DNA of 64,000 nucleotides, taken from positions 186,001 through 250,000 of the forward strand of contig NC_012993.1 of assembly GCF_000026365.1 (NCBI RefSeq), given 5' to 3'. This stretch comes from Zygosaccharomyces rouxii. Lineage: Eukaryota > Ascomycota > Saccharomycetes > Saccharomycetales > Saccharomycetaceae. This document shows positions 29,587-38,473 of the stretch, in pieces; the stretch's first letter is position 1; each line of letters begins with the position of its first letter. Under the pieces are notes generated by a model, which saw only the letters and a list, made by a program, of their open reading frames with translations, made no database searches and was not told the origin of the DNA. The position numbers and the translations under genes were made by a program.

Positions 29587-30144
29587 ATTCTTACCTGGGT
29601 TTGTCTTTTGTTAACATAAAAGTGTCTATAGATAAGAAGAGAGGGGTCCATTTGACACTTCATTTTCGAGCCGATGGTGCCTTGGTTTATGTATTGAATC
29701 GAACTCGAGCTACAATGGGGGAAAATAGGAAGTAAGGGAGCCGCGCGAGGAGCGGCCAGAACAGGGGTAGAAAAAAAAAAAAAAAAAAGAGACGGCCGAC
29801 CTACCGCGTTAAACGTGGTAGGGATACGCGACGCATAGACGGAGGGGATAATCATTATTACCAGTGTCATCGTTACTGTCGTTGTTATTATTTACGGTGT
29901 CATAGAATGGCATAATTGATTGATTGAGTTAATAGGCTTTGCAGGGAGGGTTTATCGATGACACTCCCATTCTCGCTCATTCTCGCACTATTATGATATG
30001 CGAAGCGCAAGGCAGGCACAAACTTAAATAGCGTACCGATCCGAGTCAACCATGCTGAACTATGGAATATGCATCTAGAACATAACATGTAAGTACAGCA
30101 ATTTATGTGTATATGTAATTGTGTATCAAAACGCCTTCAATGGA
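29587..30144. other. Intergenic: XBP1 upstream region and NCE103 3' flank
   Basis: 558 bp. It holds an A run of 18 at about 29771-29788 and no supported gene. Small frames here (for example 29900-30088 on the minus strand) show no recognisable domain. Confidence 0.4.
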
Positions 30145-30759
30145 CTACTCCGTGCTATCTAGTTTCTCCAGTAGGCCGGTACCCACATTGTAGAGAACTG
30201 CATGCACCTGTAACCTTCCCTCCTTGAGAGCTCTCTGCACAGTTGGATTACTTTTTACATTCACGTATTGTCGTTGGGCATTACGAATAGTTAATAGACG
30301 ATATGGGTCTTGTGAAGCTGCAATTTCATCTTGGTATGAAACTCTGGTGTCTTCCAGTTCTTGTAGATAGTGTGCAAGGTGATTGCAATTATTTTCATGT
30401 AGATCGTTCAATTTTCCATTAATACATGTGGCTACTCCACCACAATCGGTATGACCACATAGAACAATTTTGTTCACATGCAGGCAATCGACGGCAAACT
30501 CTAAGGTAGACAATGTAGTGAGATCGTCAGGTTTGCAGATGTTGGCAACGGAACGCCAGGTGAATACTTCACCTGGCAATACGCCGAGACAGTTTTCATT
30601 TACACGGGAATCGGAGCATGCGATGAATAGAGTGTGTGGTTGTTGTCCTCTACCATTGGTAGGAAAGAGATCCGGGTGCTCCTGGCGGGTGGCCTTTGTC
30701 CAGTCTTGATTTGCTTGTAGTAGGTCAGTCAGCTGTGATTCGTGAGATAGGGTAAACAT
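30145..30759 (-). CDS. NCE103: Beta-class carbonic anhydrase
   Basis: The protein has 204 residues from ATG 30759. It hydrates CO2 to bicarbonate, needed for carboxylation reactions when growing in air. The zinc site is complete: Cys48 (ACSDSR), His103 and Cys106 (CGHTDCGG), with the Asp50-Arg52 dyad that gates the site. The length is a little below S. cerevisiae Nce103, mainly at the N-terminus. There is no mitochondrial presequence. The upstream side carries a palindromic bZIP site and stress elements, fitting CO2- and stress-dependent control known for this gene. It corresponds to YNL036W but lies in opposite orientation relative to the YIL genes around it (see findings). Confidence 0.95.
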   Translation of the reverse strand: MFTLSHESQLTDLLQANQDWTKATRQEHPDLFPTNGRGQQPHTLFIACSDSRVNENCLGVLPGEVFTWRSVANICKPDDLTTLSTLEFAVDCLHVNKIVLCGHTDCGGVATCINGKLNDLHENNCNHLAHYLQELEDTRVSYQDEIAASQDPYRLLTIRNAQRQYVNVKSNPTVQRALKEGRLQVHAVLYNVGTGLLEKLDSTE

Positions 30760-32060
30760 CGTGAAGCGGCTTGTGATGTGATGGGAGGTTAGAGAAGGGG
30801 AAATTAGACAAGAGATCCCATTTCTCGAGAGGGCCCATTATTATATGTCTCTTCTCTTGTCGGTGTTACTCTTTTTTTTTCATTTATGTATGTATTTCAT
30901 CATGATGACTTGTTGGATAAACGTAAACTCATACTTACGTAAGTGTCCGGAGTGTCCGGAGACTGCCGAAAGAGAGGGGCAAACGGAGATAGATCACAGC
31001 TCAGGACGGTAGTGTCCGCGGGGGAGGGGTATGCATATGGAAAGAGGAATGGGTAGGAAGCGATGGATGCCGCCGATGTTGGCTTGGATGGCGTGGGCCG
31101 AGCAATGACCAACGTGGGAACTACGAGCAGACTGCGAGTGGAGCGAGTAAGAACCGTTCTGGTTCATTGCAAAGGAACCTACTAGAGCCATACGAGATCA
31201 AGTGGAAAGATTCCAGCATTCGAAATGGTTACTCTGTGCTGATTTTTTTTTTTATTGCTTTTATCGTTTAGTCGTTCAAATGACACTGAGCGACAAACAA
31301 AGTTAACACCTCGAGACTAAACGGAAAACACAAACTGAACACAAATGCTCTTGACACCAAGCTGCGCCATAGCAGGTCGAGCGGCTTTGACCTTCAGCAG
31401 TAGGCAAGCAGAATTCTGATCCAGCTCCTACGCGGGTAGCACGTGACTTTGCCCTTCACCCGAAACTGTTCGTACCCACTGTAACCGATAGCCTCAATTC
31501 GACATATATGCCTCCGGTAGGTTCCTTTGAAAAGAACCAAAACGCAGTTTTACTCGCTCCGCTTGTGAATGTCTAGAATGAGCGGAGAGACCAGCTGCAT
31601 GTGATTATCTATGTCGTTATCAGTCATCGTGATAACATTCCCAGAATTATCCATCGAAGAAATAACCAAACAGCTCCGAATTCTCAGTCTCAGCCTCCTT
31701 TTTATCTTTCATTGATACTACTCAAGAATCCATGTGCGGCGAAAACATCACTCACCTACCACATGGTTTCTCTAAGGACAACCTTCGCAAGTATACCAAG
31801 AAAGATATGTTACCGATTATCAATGTGTAAATCACATAACGCACGGCTGAAAACTCCGAGAAAATTGTCCGGGGAGGAAGGGTGAGTATTTCTTCGTCCG
31901 ACGTTTTTGTGCGTGCGGCTGAATCCCTTTTTCGATCTAAACCAATTTGGAATTTGTGAAAGCAATTGAACTCCAAGGATAAAAAAGCTAAATTAATTCT
32001 CGAAACTTATCAAACATTCAATAAAGGTTATCTTTATCATTTCTCTAACAATTTTGTTTT
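30760..32060. promoter_or_regulatory. NCE103-SGA1 divergent region with bZIP, STRE and tandem TGTCCGG sites
   Basis: A 1301-bp spacer. AGGGG stress elements occur at 30796-30800, 30975-30979 and 31025-31029. TTACGTAA at 30935-30942 is a perfect bZIP (ATF/CREB or Yap) palindrome 176 bp before the NCE103 start. It is followed at once by a tandem AGTGTCCGG (30942-30950, 30951-30959). A T run lies at 31243-31252. No ORF in the interval has family features, including the 94-codon frame at 31601-31885. Confidence 0.5.
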
Positions 32061-33920
32061 ATGGTTTCAAAGGAGAAAAGATCTAAAGATTCTGATTCAA
32101 AGATGATCGAGAAGAAAAGGTCAAATAGTAGGGGTTTAGGAAAATTACCATTGCCACTACCACTACCATTGATCGCCTTTGTTCTGTTCGTATGTGCAAC
32201 TTACAAATATATTTTACCACTTAAGGTGGAAATGGTAGGTTGGCCCTCACAATTTTCTCCACCATTTAACGAAACAAACCGTATTATCATTCAGGATTTT
32301 TTCAAGCCATATGATCCAAGTTATCCGACATCTTTACCTACAACAACTTACTACAGGAGAATTAATTTACGCCCATTATCAGCTCACAGAATTTCAAGAG
32401 CTAATTTTACGTTATGGCTTGAAGAACAAACTTCAATATCTTTTGAAAAAATATTAGAAAATATTGGTGATTCTGATATCAATGATTTATACCAACAAAA
32501 TGTTGCAGAAGGTGCTGTTATTGCCTCCCCTTCGAAGGATAAGCCAGACTATTTCTTTCAATGGCCCAGAGATGCTGCTATTACTGTCAATACTGTGATT
32601 TCTAATTTAATGGGATCTGATAATGCCATCAACTTGACACTAGCAAAAACCATCGTCAAGTATTTAAATAATTCCGCTATTCTACAGAGGATACCTAATC
32701 CATCCGGTGAAGGTGTAGGTGGAACCGATCCTCAGTTGAAAGGTCTTGGTGAACCAAAATTTGAAGTGGATAATAAAGCATTTGAGGGTAATTGGGGGAG
32801 ACCTCAAAATGATGGTGCGCCATTAAGATTAATTGCTACATTCCATTTCTTAGAAAAGTTAGCTAAACAAAAGATTCCATTATCACAATTATTATCCAAT
32901 TTGAAGATTGATGGTCTTTCATTCCATGATGAAGATAGTCTTTTTGAGAATTTAATTCGTTACGATTTGGAATTCGTTTTGAATAACTGGAAAGTGGATT
33001 CATTCGATCTATGGGAAGAAGTTAAAGGTCGTCATTTCTTCACAAGTTTAGTTCAACTTTCTGCTACTAAATTGGGGATAGATTTTATGAAATCTAATCC
33101 AGATAGACAGAAGGACCCACTACTAAAGGAATTACAAAGGACCTCCACAGAGTTAAACGACTTTTTAACACTAGAAGGTGGATTTCTCAATCCTCACAAG
33201 AACTACATTGTAGAAACGCCTTCTAGTTTGAATAGTAGATCAGGATTGGATACAGCTGTTTTAATAGCATCCTTGTTAACTCATGCCGATGATGGTGAAA
33301 CTTCTCCGTATAATCTACCCTTTGGTGTTAACGATTCAGGAATTTTAAACACTTTACACGCTTTAACCAGTATTATGGCAATCATATACCCTGTTAACCA
33401 CCAACGTTATAGTCCACGTATGGGTGTGGCTTTAGGTAGATATCCTGAAGATGTTTATGATGGTGTTAATACGTCTGAAGGTAATCCATGGTTTTTATGC
33501 ACTTCAACTGCTGCACAATTACTCTATCAGTTGATTCACAAAATATATGCTGAAGAATCAGATTTAGAAATTCCTGTCAATACTTGGGAATCCAAATTTT
33601 GGACATCTATATTTGAAGGTTTTGAAGCATACCCATCTTCTTTATTTATAGGTGGTAATAATGGTAGTGATGGTGCTTTCCGTTTAGTGATTCCATATAA
33701 TTCTCCAGCGTTTCATCAAACGATGGCTTCGTTGTTAGATTACGGTGATTCATTTTTGGATAAGCTACGTGAACATGTTAGTGATAACGGATCCATGAGT
33801 GAACAGTTTAACAAATATACAGGGATCATGCAAGGTGCTCGCGATTTAACGTGGTCACACGGCGCATTATGGAGTAGTTCTCATTTTAGAGAACAGGTAC
33901 TACCACTACTATCCAATTAA
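32061..33920 (+). CDS. SGA1: Glucoamylase (GH15 glucan 1,4-alpha-glucosidase), membrane-anchored form
   Basis: The protein has 619 residues from ATG 32061. It releases glucose from the non-reducing ends of starch or glycogen. The GH15 fold is evident: YFFQWPRDAAIT near the active site, general acid in DLWEE (Glu319 or Glu320) and general base Glu581 in SEQFNKYTG. The N-terminus has a basic cytosolic tail and one hydrophobic segment (PLPLPLPLIAFVLFVCATY), a signal anchor or uncleaved signal, so a vacuolar or cell-surface location is likely. The S. cerevisiae orthologue Sga1 (YIL099W) is sporulation-specific and shorter. The downstream neighbour FMC1 converges, as in S. cerevisiae. Confidence 0.93.
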   Translation: MVSKEKRSKDSDSKMIEKKRSNSRGLGKLPLPLPLPLIAFVLFVCATYKYILPLKVEMVGWPSQFSPPFNETNRIIIQDFFKPYDPSYPTSLPTTTYYRRINLRPLSAHRISRANFTLWLEEQTSISFEKILENIGDSDINDLYQQNVAEGAVIASPSKDKPDYFFQWPRDAAITVNTVISNLMGSDNAINLTLAKTIVKYLNNSAILQRIPNPSGEGVGGTDPQLKGLGEPKFEVDNKAFEGNWGRPQNDGAPLRLIATFHFLEKLAKQKIPLSQLLSNLKIDGLSFHDEDSLFENLIRYDLEFVLNNWKVDSFDLWEEVKGRHFFTSLVQLSATKLGIDFMKSNPDRQKDPLLKELQRTSTELNDFLTLEGGFLNPHKNYIVETPSSLNSRSGLDTAVLIASLLTHADDGETSPYNLPFGVNDSGILNTLHALTSIMAIIYPVNHQRYSPRMGVALGRYPEDVYDGVNTSEGNPWFLCTSTAAQLLYQLIHKIYAEESDLEIPVNTWESKFWTSIFEGFEAYPSSLFIGGNNGSDGAFRLVIPYNSPAFHQTMASLLDYGDSFLDKLREHVSDNGSMSEQFNKYTGIMQGARDLTWSHGALWSSSHFREQVLPLLSN

Positions 33921-33993
33921 ACTAGTATACATTTTTTCTCTCTTATTTTACTTTATTTCATCTGTGTTCTTAGTGAATATTAATGTTAGTATT

Positions 33994-34467
33994 TCATGAT
34001 GGCATTTGGAATCCAACTTTATTTGCTGTACGTTTAACCTTTTCCTCCTGTGACATCCTAGCACCGGGATTATAACGTTCGATTAATTCATCGTATTCAC
34101 GTTGGTTATCGACAAAGGCAGCAATGTCTTCTAAATGTTGAATATGACGATCGTCCTGTGCACTAAGGATTTGATCTCTAAGGAAACTGGTATCCTGAAC
34201 AAACAACAATTTTTTATCATTTTCAGGAGCCTTCTGCTTTAGAATTTCCACACGTTTATTTAAAGTTGCCATATCTTTGATTAATTTCATTCTTGTTGAT
34301 GGATCAATGTCTTTCTTTGCCTGTTCACGGGCGATATTCATCCTTCTATAAGTTAACAGAGCTAATTGCTGTTTCCTCTCAGCCGCTCTTTGAGCAATGC
34401 GTGCAGTACGGTCAGCACGTACGAATGCCTTAATTAGAGATTTATAAGTTTGTAATTCAGGTTTCAT
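33994..34467 (-). CDS. FMC1: Mitochondrial F1-ATPase assembly factor Fmc1
   Basis: The protein has 157 residues from ATG 34467. The frame is open for 53 more codons upstream, but only from a TTG, and the shorter product has the family length (about 155). Fmc1 is needed in the mitochondrial matrix for folding or assembly of the F1 sector, with Atp12, at high temperature. It has an LYR-like N-terminus (LQTYKSLIKAFVRAD) and the conserved C-terminal signature FVDNQREYDELIERYNPG followed by EEKVKRTANKVG. It is convergent with SGA1 (73 bp between stops), as are YIL098C and YIL099W. Confidence 0.95.
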   Translation of the reverse strand: MKPELQTYKSLIKAFVRADRTARIAQRAAERKQQLALLTYRRMNIAREQAKKDIDPSTRMKLIKDMATLNKRVEILKQKAPENDKKLLFVQDTSFLRDQILSAQDDRHIQHLEDIAAFVDNQREYDELIERYNPGARMSQEEKVKRTANKVGFQMPS

Positions 34468-34671
34468 ACTGCTTTCACTTTCTGTCCACTTATCTTTTCT
34501 ACTATAACGATAAAGCTCTGGAAGCTTATAATCATCGAGGTTGATGAAGGTTGAAAAAAAACCACACCCGTACACCGCATCTCGAATATTAGTAGGCGGT
34601 AGTGGGACATAAGTTACATATAACAATACAAACTATGAAGGACATATAAGTTACACACCAATTGCTATAGT

Positions 34672-34704
<33 letters not shown>

Positions 34705-35711
34705 CAGATTCAATACATGCTTGATCGGAAGAACATCTAAAGTAGTCCCTGTTTTAATCGAATCGAATGAACAGCGTTTTTCACCGTGCTCCACCATACC
34801 TCGATTTACAATAGAGTAGTGATTAAAAACGAGTGAGGTTGTCATCTTGGACCGTCCCATAATATATAAACGGGATTATACCAACAAATCAGGAATTTTG
34901 CTTTGCATTTCCCATGAATGCAGAGTCGGCTCTCGGTTAAATTATCTGAATGAATGCCGACCTTTTACCTCTCCCCGCAATACTAGTGCCATACAGTAAA
35001 GTTCCTACCTACGCAAAAAGCATTTCGGTTTCTGCAAGCGGGTGACTTAAATCGAGTCCCATATACCAAAACCCCAGGTTTTTGTCCGGAATACTCGAAG
35101 GTCAATTCTTCTGTACATTTTTGGGCAAACCCGGTTTAAGTGTTTCCAATGGTGATTGCGAGGAAAAATCTTGAGTTCTCTTTTGATTGTCTTTTGAACT
35201 CCTTTACCCGCGATTATATGGTACAGTTGTCATGGTAACCGTTCTCGATTATATCTGTAGTAGGATCATTAGCCCACTCCCAAGGAATCCAAACATTATC
35301 TCTCCTGTATGCACTAATTTCTTCAACTTACTACCGGTATTAGAACAAAAAAGAGAGGTTCCTTCTACCGCTGAGGAATCGAACCGACGAACAGGCGGTA
35401 ATTGAACATAGAGACATATTTGCTCGTCTAATAATCCGCCTTACATCCGTGCCTACGAAAAATAATTCCTTTTATTCTTCTTTTATGGGACGACACACTG
35501 ACACTTGGAGTATGATATGAGCCTTTGAATGCACCCCCCGCAACTGGAATAAAACCCAAGCATACTATTGTTTGGGGTTATAAGCTCGACAAAGGGAACA
35601 ACCGCCAAATCATGTGATACTTGGCAAGTATTTGAGAGCGTATATTAGCTAAGCAACAGGGATGTCTTCTACTAGTCACTGCTCAGGAAGCATCTGGAAT
35701 TGAGTTAAAAT
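34468..35711. other. Intergenic between FMC1 and the aldo-keto reductase gene
   Basis: 1244 bp without a supported gene. It contains a T tract of about 31 nt at 34674-34704, a Reb1-type TTACCCG at 35204-35210, a TGTCCGGAA at 35084-35092, and a B-box-like GGAATCGAACC at 35375-35385 that is not part of a foldable tRNA. The right half presumably includes the promoter of the aldo-keto reductase gene. Confidence 0.4.
34674..34704. repeat. Homopolymeric T tract, about 31 nt
   Basis: An uninterrupted T run roughly 210 bp upstream of the FMC1 start codon. Poly(dA:dT) tracts exclude nucleosomes in yeast promoters, and this one probably varies in length. Confidence 0.95.
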
Positions 35712-36743
35712 ATGCCAGAAGTTGCACCACAAGTCAAGTTCGGTAACACCGGGTTAAAGATCTCACCCATTCTCGTCGGGTGCATGTCTTATGGATCGAA
35801 ATCCTGGTCAGAATGGGTTGTTGAGGATAAACAGAGAATTTTCAGCATTTTGAAACATTGTTACGACAGAGGGTTACGTACTTTCGATACTGCTGATGTT
35901 TATTCTAACGGGATGAGTGAAAGATTGGTTGGTGAATTTTTACGCCATTACAACATCAATAGGGAAACCGTGGTTATTTTAACCAAAGTATATTTCCCCG
36001 TCGACGAAAGTATCCAGCTCACCCATTCAAACATTGCTTCTACTGATAATGGCTTAACTCTGGCTAATCAGAGAGGCCTTTCGAGAAAGCACATTATCGC
36101 AGGCGTAAAGGGCTCCGTGGAGAGATTGGGAACTTATATCGATGTCTTGCAATTGCACAGGTTGGACCACGATACCCCAATGGAAGAAATCATGAGAGCC
36201 CTAAATGACGTTGTCACTCAAGGTGATGCTCGCTACATTGGTGCCTCTTCCATGTTGGCAACAGAATTCGCTGAATTGCAATTTATTGCGGAGAAGCACG
36301 ACTGGGTCAAATTTGTTAGTTCACAATCCTGTTACAACCTGCTTTACAGAGAAGATGAGCGTGAATTATATCCATTTGCTCACCGTCACAACATTGCGCT
36401 TATTCCCTGGTCACCACTGGCAAGAGGTGCGTTGTCCCGCCCACTAGGTGCAAATACCCAACGTGGGAGTACCGACAAAGGTTTCCAGAGATTTGGATTT
36501 GCTGAATTAGAGGCTCATGAGCAAGAAATTGTCAAGAGAGTGGAAAAAGTCGCTAAGGATAAAGGGATCTCAATGGCTACTTTGGGAACAGCATGGGTTC
36601 TAAGTAAAGGATGCTACCCAATCGGTGGGTTCAGTAGTGAAGAAAGAGTCGATGAAGCTCTAAAGGCATTGGATGTCAAGCTAACAGATGAAGAGATCAA
36701 ATATTTGGAAGAACCATACAAGCCCCGTCCTCTGGCAGTCTAA
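35712..36743 (+). CDS. Aldo-keto reductase, YPL088W/aryl-alcohol dehydrogenase-like
   Basis: The protein has 343 residues from ATG 35712. It is a TIM-barrel NADPH-dependent oxidoreductase of the AKR family. The catalytic tetrad is complete: Asp59 and Tyr64 (FDTADVY), Lys92 (ILTKVYF) and His149 (LQLHRLDHD). The stretches GCMSYGSKSWSEWV, NQRGLSRKHIIAGV and IGASSMLATEFAELQF are shared with S. cerevisiae YPL088W, a putative aryl-alcohol dehydrogenase of the same length. The substrate is not known. In S. cerevisiae no AKR gene lies next to FMC1, IDH1 or FYV10, so this member seems to be a lineage-specific insertion or a gene lost from this site elsewhere. Confidence 0.9.
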   Translation: MPEVAPQVKFGNTGLKISPILVGCMSYGSKSWSEWVVEDKQRIFSILKHCYDRGLRTFDTADVYSNGMSERLVGEFLRHYNINRETVVILTKVYFPVDESIQLTHSNIASTDNGLTLANQRGLSRKHIIAGVKGSVERLGTYIDVLQLHRLDHDTPMEEIMRALNDVVTQGDARYIGASSMLATEFAELQFIAEKHDWVKFVSSQSCYNLLYREDERELYPFAHRHNIALIPWSPLARGALSRPLGANTQRGSTDKGFQRFGFAELEAHEQEIVKRVEKVAKDKGISMATLGTAWVLSKGCYPIGGFSSEERVDEALKALDVKLTDEEIKYLEEPYKPRPLAV

Positions 36744-36757
36744 ATAAATAAATAAAC

Positions 36758-36792
<35 letters not shown>

Positions 36793-37131
36793 AATTACTG
36801 GCAGTATTGTATTACGGTTCCAAGCACGTGATATAATACCATGTGATATTCACGTGTTACTTCCATCTTCGGCTCCGACCGAATTCCGAATTTCGGCTCC
36901 GATGTATTTTTTTCTTACTCTCTTAAGGCAGCTGGAAACGAATAAAACTTAAGGCATCAAGAGATGGGAAGAGAGACAGTTAGAGATCGTATATCAAACA
37001 AAACTTTTCATTGAAAGGAGAATAGATAGATAGAACTATTCTTGAGTTGGGAGACGGACCTGTTTAGAAAGTTCAAAATAATCAACCAGCTTAGTTAGTC
37101 CATATTCTTTTATCCCACTGTTTTTCCCTTA
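36744..37131. promoter_or_regulatory. IDH1 promoter with E-boxes and TTCGGCTCCGA direct repeat
   Basis: 388 bp. It begins with a (TA)15 microsatellite (36759-36788). CACGTG lies at 36825-36830, CATGTG at 36840-36845 and CACGTG at 36851-36856, the last two separated by ATATT. TTCGGCTCCGA is repeated directly at 36868-36878 and 36892-36902 with CCGAATTCCGAA between. CACGTG is the core for Cbf1, Pho4 and related bHLH factors. Confidence 0.6.
36759..36788. repeat. (TA)n microsatellite
   Basis: Fifteen or so TA units directly after the aldo-keto reductase stop codon and before IDH1 promoter elements. Confidence 0.95.
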
Positions 37132-38217
37132 ATGTTTAGACATAGTTTGACCAAGAGAACTCTAGCTACTGTAGCCACGACCGAAAAAATGTTGCCAAAG
37201 AAGTATGGTGGTCGTTACACTGTTACTTTGATTCCAGGTGATGGTGTTGGTAAGGAAGTTACCGACTCCGTTGTCTCCATCTTTAAAGCTGAAAATGTTC
37301 CAGTAGACTGGGATAGAGTGGACATTTCCGGTGTTGACAGAGCTGAAGACGTTAAATCTGCTGTTGAATCCTTGAAGAGAAACAGAATTGGTCTTAAGGG
37401 TATCTGGCATACCTCTCCAGCTGATCAAGCTGGTCACGGTTCCTTGAACGTTGCTTTGAGGAAAGAACTTGACATCTACGCCAATGTTGCGCGTTTCAAG
37501 TCTATTCCAGGTGTTCAAGTTAAAATCCCAGACGTGGACTTGGTTGTCATCAGAGAAAACACTGAAGGTGAATTCTCTGGTTTGGAACACGAATCCGTTC
37601 CAGGTGTTGTCGAATCTCTAAAGATCATGACTCAAGATAACATTGAAAGAATCGCCAGATTTGCATTCGATTACGCCAAGAAGAATGACAGAAAGCAAGT
37701 GGTTGCTGTTCACAAGGCCAACATTATGAAGATGGGTGATGGTCTTTTCAAGAACCTAGTCCAAGAAGTTGGTGAAAAGGAATACCCAGAATTACAAGTT
37801 GGTAACATTATCGTCGACAATGCATCAATGCAAACTGTTGCTAATCCACATCAATTTGACGTTTTGGTTACTCCATCTATGTACGGTACAATCTTGGGTA
37901 ACATCGGTGCCGCTTTAATTGGTGGTCCAGGTCTAGTGGCAGGTGCCAACTATGGTAGAGATGTTGCATTGTTTGAACCTGGTTCTAGACACGTCGGTCT
38001 AGATATCAAGGGTCAAAATGTTGCAAACCCAACTGCTATGATCTTGTCATCTGTTCTATTGCTAAACCATTTGGGTCTAAACACTTCTGCTGATAGAATC
38101 TCGAAGGCAGTTCACGCAGTTATCGCTGAAGGTAAATCAGTTACCAGGGATATCGGTGGTACTGCTTCTACTACCGAATTCACAGAAGCTGTTATCAACA
38201 AATTGGCTACTTTGTGA
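37132..38217 (+). CDS. IDH1: NAD-dependent isocitrate dehydrogenase, regulatory subunit 1
   Basis: The protein has 361 residues from ATG 37132. Idh1 with Idh2 forms the allosteric mitochondrial octamer that oxidises isocitrate to 2-oxoglutarate in the TCA cycle. An N-terminal presequence rich in Arg, Thr and Ala (MFRHSLTKRTLATVATTEK) precedes the mature start, near LPKKYGGRYTVTLIPGDG. The isocitrate/isopropylmalate dehydrogenase fold is intact, with VVIRENTEGEFSGLEH and the substrate-contact stretch KANIMKMGDG. Codons are strongly biased to the preferred yeast set (GGT, GTT, AAG, TTG), unlike the neighbouring genes, in keeping with high expression. It is the YNL037C orthologue, inserted here between FMC1 and FYV10. 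Confidence 0.97.
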   Translation: MFRHSLTKRTLATVATTEKMLPKKYGGRYTVTLIPGDGVGKEVTDSVVSIFKAENVPVDWDRVDISGVDRAEDVKSAVESLKRNRIGLKGIWHTSPADQAGHGSLNVALRKELDIYANVARFKSIPGVQVKIPDVDLVVIRENTEGEFSGLEHESVPGVVESLKIMTQDNIERIARFAFDYAKKNDRKQVVAVHKANIMKMGDGLFKNLVQEVGEKEYPELQVGNIIVDNASMQTVANPHQFDVLVTPSMYGTILGNIGAALIGGPGLVAGANYGRDVALFEPGSRHVGLDIKGQNVANPTAMILSSVLLLNHLGLNTSADRISKAVHAVIAEGKSVTRDIGGTASTTEFTEAVINKLATL

Positions 38218-38473
38218 TGAATTCAATGGCAAGACCTTGTCTAGATTTTACGATTAAAAAAAAAAAAATAACAACAACAATAGAAACACAATAAATTGCA
38301 CAAATCGGTTGACTACGTATTAGAGTCTCTTTTTTTTACCAATTCTTTTTTAAAAACCCTTTATATATTGTAAATACATGCCGAACCTTATAAGTTAAAC
38401 CTAGGCTTAAGTCAAACTTAAATTCGAACAGGCTACTAATGAGCAAAAGGGAAAGAGGACCAAGACCAAAGAG

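Noticed and set aside
29529..29870. 113-codon minus-strand ORF upstream of XBP1
   Set aside because: Overlaps the XBP1 start in another frame, includes a poly-Phe run from an A tract, and has no recognisable domain.
31601..31885. 94-codon ORF upstream of SGA1
   Set aside because: Lies in the promoter interval, mixed composition without a domain; overlapped by another equally long frame on the other strand (31752-31976).
35375..35385. GGAATCGAACC, a B-box-like sequence on the minus strand
   Set aside because: The T-stem around it does not pair and no acceptor or anticodon arm can be formed, so it is not a tRNA gene; at most a decayed relic.
36825..36902. Possible centromere (ATCACGTG resembling CDEI near AT-rich TA repeat)
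   Set aside because: No CDEIII-like TTCCGAAA element at the right distance; the AT-rich part runs into a coding region and the E-boxes fit a promoter.
37162..37590. 142-codon minus-strand ORF opposite IDH1
   Set aside because: Fully inside the highly biased IDH1 coding region; antisense frames in such genes are often open by chance.
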